Source: Auanema rhodensis (Eukaryota > Nematoda > Chromadorea > Rhabditida > Rhabditidae). Taken from it: a stretch of 64,000 nucleotides of DNA. The notes under the pieces are model-generated. The model saw only the letters and a list, made by a program, of their open reading frames with translations. It had not been told where the DNA came from and made no database searches. This document shows positions 52,741 through 64,000 of the stretch, piece after piece. The position numbers and the translations under genes were made by a program. The first letter of the stretch is position 1. Every line of letters starts with the position of its first letter. The stretch covers positions 9,062,501 to 9,126,500 of the forward strand of contig OZ059900.1 in NCBI GenBank assembly GCA_964057225.1, given 5' to 3'.

Positions 52741-55700
52741 TAGTTTTGACTGTTACTTGTGATTCTATATAGATATTTCCTTCTCTTTAATCATCTTCAT
52801 TATTGAATTGAATTGTTTTGAATAATATTATTTTTGTTGAAATTTCAATCGATATCATCTTTTCCCTATACATGTTGTTTTGAAAATCAATATGGAATTA
52901 TCTATAGTTTTGACTGATACTTGTGATTCTATATAGATATTTCCTTCTCTTTAATCATCTTTATTATTGAATTGAATTGTTTTGAATAATATTATTTTTG
53001 TTGAAATTTCAATCGATATCATCTTTTCCCTATAGATGTTGTTTTGAAAATCAATATGGAATTATCTATAGTTTTGACTGTTACTTGTGATTCTATATAG
53101 ATATTTCCTTCTCTTTAATCATCTTCATTATTGAATTGAATTGTTTTGAATAATATTATTTTTGTTGAAATTTCAATCGATATCATCTTTTCCCTATAGA
53201 TGTTGTTTTGAAAATCAATATGGAATTATCTATAGTTTTGACTGTTACTTGTGATTCTATATAGATATTTCCTTCTCTTTAATCATCTTCATTATTGAAT
53301 TGAATTGTTTTGAATAATATTATTTTTGTTGAAATTTCAATCGATATCATCTTTTCCCTATACATGTTGTTTTGAAAATCAATATGGAATTATCTATAGT
53401 TTTGACTGATACTTGTGATTCTATATAGATATTTCCTTCTCTTTAATCATCTTTATTATTGAATTGAATTGTTTTGAATAATATTATTTTTGTTGAAATT
53501 TCAATCGATATCATCTTTTCCCTATACATGTTGTTTTGAAAATCAATATGGAATTATCTATAGTTTTGACTGTTACTTGTGATTCTATATAGATATTTCC
53601 TTCTCTTTAATCATCTTTATTATTGAATTGAATTGTTTTGAATAATATTATTTTTGTTGAAATTTCAATCGATATCATCTTTTCCCTATACATGTTGTTT
53701 TGAAAATCAATATGGAATTATCTATAGTTTTGACTGATACTTGTGATTCTATATAGATATTTCCTTCTCTTTAATCATCTTTATTATTGAATTGAATTGT
53801 TTTGAATAATATTATTTTTGTTGAAATTTCAATCGATATCATCTTTTCCCTATACATGTTGTTTTGAAAATCAATATGGAATTATCTATAGTTTTGACTG
53901 ATACTTGTGATTCTATATAGATATTTCCTTCTCTTTAATCATCTTTATTATTGAATTGAATTGTTTTGAATAATATTATTTTTGTTGAAATTTCAATCGA
54001 TATCATCTTTTCCCTATACATGTTGTTTTGAAAATCAATATGGAATTATCTATAGTTTTGACTGATACTTGTGATTCTATATAGATATTTCCTTCTCTTT
54101 AATCATCTTTATTATTGAATTGAATTGTTTTGAATAATATTATTTTTGTTGAAATTTCAATCGATATCATCTTTTCCCTATACATGTTGTTTTGAAAATC
54201 AATATGGAATTATCTATAGTTTTGACTGATACTTGTGATTCTATATAGATATTTCCTTCTCTTTAATCATCTTTATTATTGAATTGAATTGTTTTGAATA
54301 ATATTATTTTTGTTGAAATTTCAATCGATATCATCTTTTCCCTATAGATGTTGTTTTGAAAATCAATATGGAATTATCTATAGTTTTGACTGTTACTTGT
54401 GATTCTATATAGATATTTCCTTCTCTTTAATCATCTTCATTATTGAATTGAATTGTTTTGAATATTATTATTTTTGTTGAAATTTCAATCGATATCATCT
54501 CTTCCCTATAGATGTTGTTTTGAAAATCAATATGGAATTATCTATAGTTTTGACTGTTACTTGTGATTCTATATAGATATTTCCTTCTCTTTAATCATCT
54601 TCATTATTGAATTGAATTGTTTCGAAAATTTTAATTTTTGTTGGAATTTCAATCGATATCATCTTTTCCCTATACATGTTGTTTTGAAAATCAATATGGA
54701 ATTATCTATAGTTTTGACTGATACTTGTGATTCTATATAGATATTTCCTTCTCTTTAATCATCTTTATTATTGAATTGAATTGTTTTGAATAATATTATT
54801 TTTGTTGAAATTTCAATCGATATCATCTTTTCCCTATAGATGTTGTTTTGAAAATCAATATGGAATTATCTATAGTTTTGACTGTTACTTGTGATTCTAT
54901 ATAGATATTTCCTTCTCTTTAATCATCTTCATTATTGAATTGAATTGTTTTGAATAATATTATTTTTGTTGAAATTTCAATCGATATCATCTTTTCCCTA
55001 TACATGTTGTTTTGAAAATCAACATGGAATTATCTATAGTTTTGACTGTTACTTGTGATTCTATATAGATATTTCCTTCTCTTTAATCATCTTCATTATT
55101 GAATTGAATTGTTTTGAATAATATTATTTTTGTTGAAATTTCAATCGATATCATCTTTTCCCTATACATGTTGTTTTGAAAATCAATATGGAATTATCAA
55201 TAGTTTTTACTTTTACTTGTGATTATCTATAGATATTTCCTTCTCTTTAATCATCTTCATTATTTAATTGAATTGTTTCGAAAATTTTAATTTTTGTCGA
55301 AATTTCAATCGATATCATCTTTTCCCTATACATGTTGTTTTGAAAATCAATATGGAATTGTCTATAGTTTCGACTGTTACTTGTGATTCTATATAGATAT
55401 TTCCTTCTCTTTAATCATCTTCATTATTGAATTGAATTGTTTTGAATAATATTATTTTTGTTGAAATTTCAATCGATATCATCTTTTCCCTATACATGTT
55501 GTTTTGAAAATCAACATGGAATTATCTATAGTTTTGACTGTTACTTGTGATTCTATATAGATATTTCCTTCTCTTTACTCATCTTCATTATTGAATTGAA
55601 TTGTTTCGAAAATTTTAATTTTTGTTGGAATTTCAATCGATATCATCTTTTCCCTATACATGTTGTTTTGAAAATCAACATGGAATTATCTATAGTTTTG

Positions 55701-58700
55701 ACTGTTACTTGTGATTCTATATAGATATTTCCTTCTCTTTAATCATCTTCATTATTGAATTGAATTGTTTTGAATAATATTATTTTTGTTGAAATTTCAA
55801 TCGATATCATCTTTTCCCTATACATGTTGTTTTGAAAATCAATATGGAATTATCAATAGTTTTTACTTTTACTTGTGATTATCTATAGATATTTCCTTCT
55901 CTTTAATCATCTTCATTATTGAATTGAATTGTTTCGAAAATTTTAATTTTTGTTGGAATTTCAATCGATATCATCTTTTCCCTATACATGTTGTTTTGAA
56001 AATCAATATGGAATTATCTATAGTTTTGACTGATACTTGTGATTCTATATAGATATTTCCTTCTCTTTAATCATCTTCATTATTGAATTGAATTGTTTTG
56101 AATAATATTATTTTTGTTGAAATTTCAATCGATATCATCTTTTCCCTATACATGTTGTTTTGAAAATCAATATGGAATTATCTATAGTTTTGACTGTTAC
56201 TTGTGATTCTATATAGATATTTCCTTCTCTTTAATCATCTTCATTATTGAATTGAATTGTTTCGAAAATTTTAATTTTTGTTGGAATTTCAATCGATATC
56301 ATCTTTTCCCTATACATGTTGTTTTGAAAATCAATATGGAATTATCTATAGTTTTGACTGATACTTGTGATTCTATATAGATATTTCCTTCTCTTTAATC
56401 ATCTTCATTATTGAATTGAATTGTTTTGAATAATATTATTTTTGTTGAAATTTCAATCGATATCATCTTTTCCCTATACATGTTGTTTTGAAAATCAATA
56501 TGGAATTATCTATAGTTTTGACTGATACTTGTGATTCTATATAGATATTTCCTTCTCTTTAATCATCTTCATTATTGAATTGAATTGTTTTGAATAATAT
56601 TATTTTTGTTGAAATTTCAATCGATATCATCTTTTCCCTATACATGTTGTTTTGAAAATCAATATGGAATTATCTATAGTTTTGACTGTTACTTGTGATT
56701 CTATATAGATATTTCCTTCTCTTTAATCATCTTCATTATTGAATTGATTTGTTTCGAAAATTTTAATTTTTGTTGGAATTTCAATCGATATCATCTTTTC
56801 CCTATACATGTTGTTTTGAAAATCAATATGGAATTATCTATAGTTTTGACTGATACTTGTGATTCTATATAGATATTTCCTTCTCTTTAATCATCTTTAT
56901 TATTGAATTGAATTGTTTTGAATAATATTATTTTTGTTGAAATTTCAATCGATATCATCTTTTCCCTATAGATGTTGTTTTGAAAATCAATATGGAATTA
57001 TCTATAGTTTTGACTGTTACTTGTGATTCTATATAGATATTTCCTTCTCTTTAATCATCTTCATTATTGAATTGAATTGTTTTGAATAATATTATTTTTG
57101 TTGAAATTTCAATCGATATCATCTTTTCCCTATACATGTTGTTTTGAAAATCAATATGGAATTATCTATAGTTTTGACTGATACTTGTGATTCTATATAG
57201 ATATTTCCTTCTCTTTAATCATCTTCATTATTGAATTGAATTGTTTTGAATAATATTATTTTTGTTGAAATTTCAATCGATATCATCTTTTCCCTATACA
57301 TGTTGTTTTGAAAATCAATATGGAATTATCTATAGTTTTGACTGATACTTGTGATTCTATATAGATATTTCCTTCTCTTTAATCATCTTCATTATTGAAT
57401 TGAATTGTTTTGAATAATATTATTTTTGTTGAAATTTCAATCGATATCATCTTTTCCCTATACATGTTGTTTTGAAAATCAATATGGAATTATCTATAGT
57501 TTTGACTGTTACTTGTGATTCTATATAGATATTTCCTTCTCTTTAATCATCTTCATTATTGAATTGATTTGTTTCGAAAATTTTAATTTTTGTTGGAATT
57601 TCAATCGATATCATCTTTTCCCTATACATGTTGTTTTGAAAATCAATATGGAATTATCTATAGTTTTGACTGATACTTGTGATTCTATATAGATATTTCC
57701 TTCTCTTTAATCATCTTTATTATTGAATTGAATTGTTTTGAATAATATTATTTTTGTTGAAATTTCAATCGATATCATCTTTTCCCTATAGATGTTGTTT
57801 TGAAAATCAATATGGAATTATCTATAGTTTTGACTGTTACTTGTGATTCTATATAGATATTTCCTTCTCTTTAATCATCTTCATTATTGAATTGAATTGT
57901 TTTGAATAATATTATTTTTGTTGAAATTTCAATCGATATCATCTTTTCCCTATACATGTTGTTTTGAAAATCAATATGGAATTATCTATAGTTTTGACTG
58001 ATACTTGTGATTCTATATAGATATTTCCTTCTCTTTAATCATCTTTATTATTGAATTGAATTGTTTTGAATAATATTATTTTTGTTGAAATTTCAATCGA
58101 TATCATCTTTTCCCTATACATGTTGTTTTGAAAATCAATATGGAATTATCTATAGTTTTGACTGTTACTTGTGATTCTATATAGATCTCTCTTTCTGTTT
58201 AATCATTTTCAGTATTGAATTGAATTGTTTTGAATAATATTATTTTTGTTGAAATTTCAATCGATATCATCTCTTCCCTATAGATGTTGTTTTGAAAATC
58301 AATATGGAATTATCTATAGTTTTGACTGTTACTTGTGATTCTATATAGATATTTCCTTCTCTTTAATCATCTTCATTATTGAATTGAATTGTTTTGAATA
58401 ATATTATTTTTGTTGAAATTTCAATCGATATCATCTCTTCCCTATAGATGTTGTTTTGAAAATCAATATGGAATTATCTATAGTTTTGACTGTTACTTGT
58501 GATTCTATATAGATATTTCCTTCTCTTTAATCATCTTCATTATTGAATTGAATTGTTTTGAAAATTTTAATTTTTGTTGAAATTTCAATCGATATCATCT
58601 CTTCCCTATAGATGTTGTTTTGAAAATCAATATGGAATTATCTATAGTTTTGACTGTTACTTGTGATTCTATATAGATATTTCCTTCTCTTTAATCATCT

Positions 58701-59400
58701 TCATTATTGAATTGAATTGTTTTGAAAATTTTAATTTTTGTTGGAATTTCAATCGATATCATCTTTTCCCTATACATGTTGTTTTGAAAATCAATATGGA
58801 ATTATCTATAGTTTTGACTGTTACTTGTGATTCTATATAGATATTTCCTTCTCTTTAATCATCTTCATTATTGAATTGAATTGTTTTGAAAATTTTAATT
58901 TTTGTTGGAATTTCAATCGATATCATCTTTTCCCTATACATGTTGTTTTGAAAATCAATATGGAATTATCTATAGTTTTGACTGTTACTTGTGATTCTAT
59001 ATAGATATTTCCTTCTCTTTAATCATCTTCATTATTGAATTGAATTGTTTCGAAAATTTTAATTTTTGTTGGAATTTCAATCGATATCATCTTTTCCCTA
59101 TACATGTTGTTTTGAAAATCAATATGGAATTATCTATAGTTTTGACTGATACTTGTGATTCTATATAGATATTTCCTTCTCTTTAATCATCTTCATTATT
59201 GAATTGAATTGTTTTGAATAATATTATTTTTGTTGAAATTTCAATCGATATCATCTTTTCCCTATAGATGTTGTTTTGAAAATCAATATGGAATTATCTA
59301 TAGTTTTGACTGTTACTTGTGATTCTATATAGATATTTCCTTCTTTTTAATCATCTTCATTATTGAATTGAATTGTTTTGAATAATATTATTTTTGTTGA
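52740..59400 (+). repeat. Right array zone R6: mixed A' forms with 4- and 5-monomer repeats
   Basis: GAATAATATT monomers dominate, mixed with TCGAAAATTTTAATT monomers. GAATTGATTTGTTTCG occurs at 56741 and 57561, 820 bp (5 x 164) apart, with matching neighbours. TCAATAGTTTTTACTTTT with GATTATCTATAG recurs at 55201 and 55857, 656 bp (4 x 164) apart. An isolated B-type CTCTCTTTCTG block lies near 58188. No gene is seen. Confidence 0.75.
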
Positions 59401-62400
59401 AATTTCAATCGATATCATCTCTTCCCTATACATGTTGTTTTGAAAATCAACATGGAATTATCTATAGTTTTGACTGTTACTTGTGATTCTATATAGATAT
59501 TTCCTTCTCTTTACTCATCTTCATTATTGAATTGAATTGTTTTGAATAATATTATTTTTGTTGAAATTTCAATCGATATCATCTTTTCCCTATACATGTT
59601 GTTTTGAAAATCAACATGGAATTATCTATAGTTTTGACTGTTACTTGTGATTCTATATAGATATTTCCTTCTCTTTAATCATCTTCATTATTGAATTGAA
59701 TTGTTTTGAATAATATTATTTTTGTTGAAATTTCAATCGATATCATCTTTTCCCTATACATGTTGTTTTGAAAATCAACATGGAATTATCTATAGTTTTG
59801 ACTGTTACTTGTGATTCTATATAGATATTTCCTTCTCTTTAATCATCTTCATTATTGAATTGAATTGTTTTGAATAATATTATTTTTGTTGAAATTTCAA
59901 TCGATATCATCTTTTCCCTATACATGTTGTTTTGAAAATCAACATGGAATTATCTATAGTTTTGACTGTTACTTGTGATTCTATATAGATATTTCCTTCT
60001 CTTTAATCATCTTCATTATTGAATTGAATTGTTTTGAATAATATTATTTTTGTTGAAATTTCAATCGATATCATCTTTTCCCTATACATGTTGTTTTGAA
60101 AATCAACATGGAATTATCTATAGTTTTGACTGTTACTTGTGATTCTATATAGATATTTCCTTCTCTTTAATCATCTTCATTATTGAATTGAATTGTTTTG
60201 AATAATATTATTTTTGTTGAAATTTCAATCGATATCATCTTTTCCCTATACATGTTGTTTTGAAAATCAACATGGAATTATCTATAGTTTTGACTGTTAC
60301 TTGTGATTCTATATAGATATTTCCTTCTCTTTAATCATCTTCATTATTGAATTGAATTGTTTTGAATAATATTATTTTTGTTGAAATTTCAATCGATATC
60401 ATCTTTTCCCTATACATGTTGTTTTGAAAATCAACATGGAATTATCTATAGTTTTGACTGTTACTTGTGATTCTATATAGATATTTCCTTCTCTTTAATC
60501 ATCTTCATTATTGAATTGAATTGTTTTGAATAATATTATTTTTGTTGAAATTTCAATCGATATCATCTTTTCCCTATACATGTTGTTTTGAAAATCAACA
60601 TGGAATTATCTATAGTTTTGACTGTTACTTGTGATTCTATATAGATATTTCCTTCTCTTTAATCATCTTCATTATTGAATTGAATTGTTTTGAATAATAT
60701 TATTTTTGTTGAAATTTCAATCGATATCATCTTTTCCCTATACATGTTGTTTTGAAAATCAACATGGAATTATCTATAGTTTTGACTGTTACTTGTGATT
60801 CTATATAGATATTTCCTTCTCTTTAATCATCTTCATTATTGAATTGAATTGTTTTGAATAATATTATTTTTGTTGAAATTTCAATCGATATCATCTTTTC
60901 CCTATACATGTTGTTTTGAAAATCAATATGGAATTATCAATAGTTTTTACTTTTACTTGTGATTCTATATAGATATTTCCTTCTCTTTAATCATCTTCAT
61001 TATTGAATTGAATTGTTTTGAATAATATTATTTTTGTTGAAATTTCAATCGATATCATCTTTTCCCTATACATGTTGTTTTGAAAATCAACATGGAATTA
61101 TCTATAGTTTTGACTGTTACTTGTGATTCTATATAGATATTTCCTTCTCTTTAATCATCTTCATTATTGAATTGAATTGTTTTGAATAATATTATTTTTG
61201 TTGAAATTTCAATCGATATCATCTTTTCCCTATACATGTTGTTTTGAAAATCAATATGGAATTGTCTATAGTTTCGACTGTTACTTGTGATTCTATATAG
61301 ATATTTCCTTCTCTTTAATCATCTTCATTATTGAATTGAATTGTTTTGAATAATATTATTTTTGTTGAAATTTCAATCGATATCATCTTTTCCCTATACA
61401 TGTTGTTTTGAAAATCAACATGGAATTATCTATAGTTTTGACTGTTACTTGTGATTCTATATAGATATTTCCTTCTCTTTAATCATCTTCATTATTGAAT
61501 TGAATTGTTTTGAATAATATTATTTTTGTTGAAATTTCAATCGATATCATCTTTTCCCTATACATGTTGTTTTGAAAATCAACATGGAATTATCTATAGT
61601 TTTGACTGTTACTTGTGATTCTATATAGATATTTCCTTCTCTTTAATCATCTTCATTATTGAATTGAATTGTTTTGAATAATATTATTTTTGTTGAAATT
61701 TCAATCGATATCATCTTTTCCCTATACATGTTGTTTTGAAAATCAATATGGAATTATCTATAGTTTTGACTGTTACTTGTGATTCTATATAGATATTTCC
61801 TTCTCTTTAATCATCTTCATTATTGAATTGAATTGTTTTGAATAATATTATTTTTGTTGAAATTTCAATCGATATCATCTTTTCCCTATACATGTTGTTT
61901 TGAAAATCAATATGGAATTATCAATAGTTTTTACTTTTACTTGTGATTCTATATAGATATTTCCTTCTCTTTAATCATCTTCATTATTGAATTGAATTGT
62001 TTTGAATAATATTATTTTTGTTGAAATTTCAATCGATATCATCTTTTCCCTATACATGTTGTTTTGAAAATCAACATGGAATTATCTATAGTTTTGACTG
62101 TTACTTGTGATTCTATATAGATATTTCCTTCTCTTTAATCATCTTCATTATTGAATTGAATTGTTTTGAATAATATTATTTTTGTTGAAATTTCAATCGA
62201 TATCATCTTTTCCCTATACATGTTGTTTTGAAAATCAATATGGAATTGTCTATAGTTTCGACTGTTACTTGTGATTCTATATAGATATTTCCTTCTCTTT
62301 AATCATCTTCATTATTGAATTGAATTGTTTTGAATAATATTATTTTTGTTGAAATTTCAATCGATATCATCTTTTCCCTATACATGTTGTTTTGAAAATC

Positions 62401-64000
62401 AACATGGAATTATCTATAGTTTTGACTGTTACTTGTGATTCTATATAGATATTTCCTTCTCTTTAATCATCTTCATTATTGAATTGAATTGTTTTGAATA
62501 ATATTATTTTTGTTGAAATTTCAATCGATATCATCTTTTCCCTATACATGTTGTTTTGAAAATCAATATGGAATTATCAATAGTTTTTACTTTTACTTGT
62601 GATTCTATATAGATATTTCCTTCTCTTTAATCATCTTCATTATTGAATTGAATTGTTTTGAATAATATTATTTTTGTTGAAATTTCAATCGATATCATCT
62701 TTTCCCTATACATGTTGTTTTGAAAATCAACATGGAATTATCTATAGTTTTGACTGTTACTTGTGATTCTATATAGATATTTCCTTCTCTTTAATCATCT
62801 TCATTATTGAATTGAATTGTTTTGAATAATATTATTTTTGTTGAAATTTCAATCGATATCATCTTTTCCCTATACATGTTGTTTTGAAAATCAATATGGA
62901 ATTGTCTATAGTTTCGACTGTTACTTGTGATTCTATATAGATATTTCCTTCTCTTTAATCATCTTCATTATTGAATTGAATTGTTTTGAATAATATTATT
63001 TTTGTTGAAATTTCAATCGATATCATCTTTTCCCTATACATGTTGTTTTGAAAATCAACATGGAATTATCTATAGTTTTGACTGTTACTTGTGATTCTAT
63101 ATAGATATTTCCTTCTCTTTAATCATCTTCATTATTGAATTGAATTGTTTTGAATAATATTATTTTTGTTGAAATTTCAATCGATATCATCTTTTCCCTA
63201 TACATGTTGTTTTGAAAATCAACATGGAATTATCTATAGTTTTGACTGTTACTTGTGATTCTATATAGATATTTCCTTCTCTTTAATCATCTTCATTATT
63301 GAATTGAATTGTTTTGAATAATATTATTTTTGTTGAAATTTCAATCGATATCATCTTTTCCCTATACATGTTGTTTTGAAAATCAATATGGAATTATCAA
63401 TAGTTTTTACTTTTACTTGTGATTATCTATAGATATTTCCTTCTCTTTAATCATCTTCATTATTTAATTGAATTGTTTCGAAAATTTTAATTTTTGTCGA
63501 AATTTCAATCGATATCATCTTTTCCCTATACATGTTGTTTTGAAAATCAACATGGAATTATCTATAGTTTTGACTGTTACTTGTGATTCTATATAGATAT
63601 TTCCTTCTCTTTAATCATCTTCATTATTGAATTGAATTGTTTTGAATAATATTATTTTTGTTGAAATTTCAATCGATATCATCTTTTCCCTATACATGTT
63701 GTTTTGAAAATCAATATGGAATTATCAATAGTTTTTACTTTTACTTGTGATTATCTATAGATATTTCCTTCTCTTTAATCATCTTCATTATTGAATTGAA
63801 TTGTTTTGAATAATATTATTTTTGTTGAAATTTCAATCGATATCATCTTTTCCCTATACATGTTGTTTTGAAAATCAATATGGAATTGTCTATAGTTTCG
63901 ACTGTTACTTGTGATTCTATATAGATATTTCCTTCTCTTTAATCATCTTCATTATTGAATTGAATTGTTTTGAATAATATTATTTTTGTTGAAATTTCAA
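59400..64000 (+). repeat. Right array zone R7: AATCAACATGG monomers with 6-monomer repeats
   Basis: Most monomers combine GAATAATATTATTTTTG with AATCAACATGGAATT. Two marker monomers, TCAATAGTTTTTAC (60941, 61925, 62581, 63401, 63729) and GTCTATAGTTTCG (61269, 62253, 62909, 63893), recur at 984-, 820-, 656- and 328-bp offsets, all multiples of 164. That shows overlapping higher-order units of two to six monomers. No gene is seen, and the window ends inside a monomer. Confidence 0.8.

Larger units (their letters stand above)
31338..64000 (+). repeat. Right 164-bp satellite array, F orientation, about 199 monomers
   Basis: The monomer and orientation are the same as in the left array, but the dominant family is A'. 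Its marks are TAGATATTTCCTTCTCTTT, CATCTTCATTATTGAATTG, TTTTAATTTTTGTTGG or TTGTTGAA, and GGAATTATC with TTTTGACTG. Spacing is 164 bp; for example the core motif starts at 34444 and 34608, and at 60684 and 60848. No gene is present. The array runs off the end of the window. Confidence 0.98.

Noticed and set aside
1-64000. CRISPR array
   Set aside because: The repeat has no spacers: the entire 164-bp unit is repeated head to tail, and variation is spread along it.
1-64000. CENP-B box in the satellite
   Set aside because: The closest stretch, TGTTTCGAAAA, lacks the GGAA and CGGGA parts of the known box.

Overview
This window is almost entirely one AT-rich tandem satellite with a monomer of 164 bp. 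About 171 head-to-tail copies fill positions 1 to 28088 and about 199 copies fill 31338 to 64000. I see no rRNA, tRNA, CRISPR array, transposase or reverse transcriptase. Satellite arrays of this size, short GT-AG introns and AATAAA polyadenylation motifs point to a eukaryotic, probably animal (arthropod or nematode), heterochromatic or pericentromeric locus. The species cannot be told from the sequence.

Layout. The left array (1-28088, called F orientation) consists mostly of one monomer family, here called B. B carries a CTCTCTTTCTG block and TTATTTCTCTTG after the TTTCGAAA core. At about 28088 the satellite flips into the opposite (R) orientation for about three monomers (28089-28610). Then comes 1.3 kb of non-satellite DNA (28611-29910), a 127-bp spacer (29911-30037), and the same 1.3 kb inverted (30038-31337). 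The satellite then resumes in F orientation. The right array is mostly a second family, here called A', with TATTTCCTTCTC and TTAATTTTTGTTG. The centre is therefore a large inverted repeat with arms 28276-29910 and 30038-31672, each 1635 bp. It includes matching satellite edges and sits where the two satellite families meet.

Genes. Each arm carries one copy of the same small two-exon gene, and the two copies converge. Splicing a short exon that reads as a signal peptide (MKKILAIYLYLV) across a 70-bp GT-AG intron onto the main reading frame gives 232 aa (left, plus strand) and 234 aa (right, minus strand). I do not recognise the family. The predicted proteins have a Ser/Thr-rich segment, two N-glycosylation sequons and exactly two cysteines, which suggests secreted glycoproteins.

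Most interesting signal. The arms look identical, by eye, in the 5' flank, intron, distal 3' flank and satellite edges. The coding sequences nevertheless differ at about 40 amino-acid codons against about 6 synonymous codons. The changes lie in discrete patches, and the last patch runs about 10 bp past the stop. This mosaic pattern suggests patchwise conversion from divergent relatives, strong diversifying selection, or both. The convergent inverted layout could also give a long hairpin RNA.

Satellite evolution. The arrays show nested higher-order repeats: a 492-bp trimer near 8.2-9.7 kb, a 2624-bp 16-monomer duplication at 10.2-15.3 kb, a 328-bp B/A' dimer repeated in series at about 37.5-41.6 kb, and 4- to 6-monomer blocks at 55-64 kb. 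One 62-bp partial-monomer duplication lies at 26019-26080.
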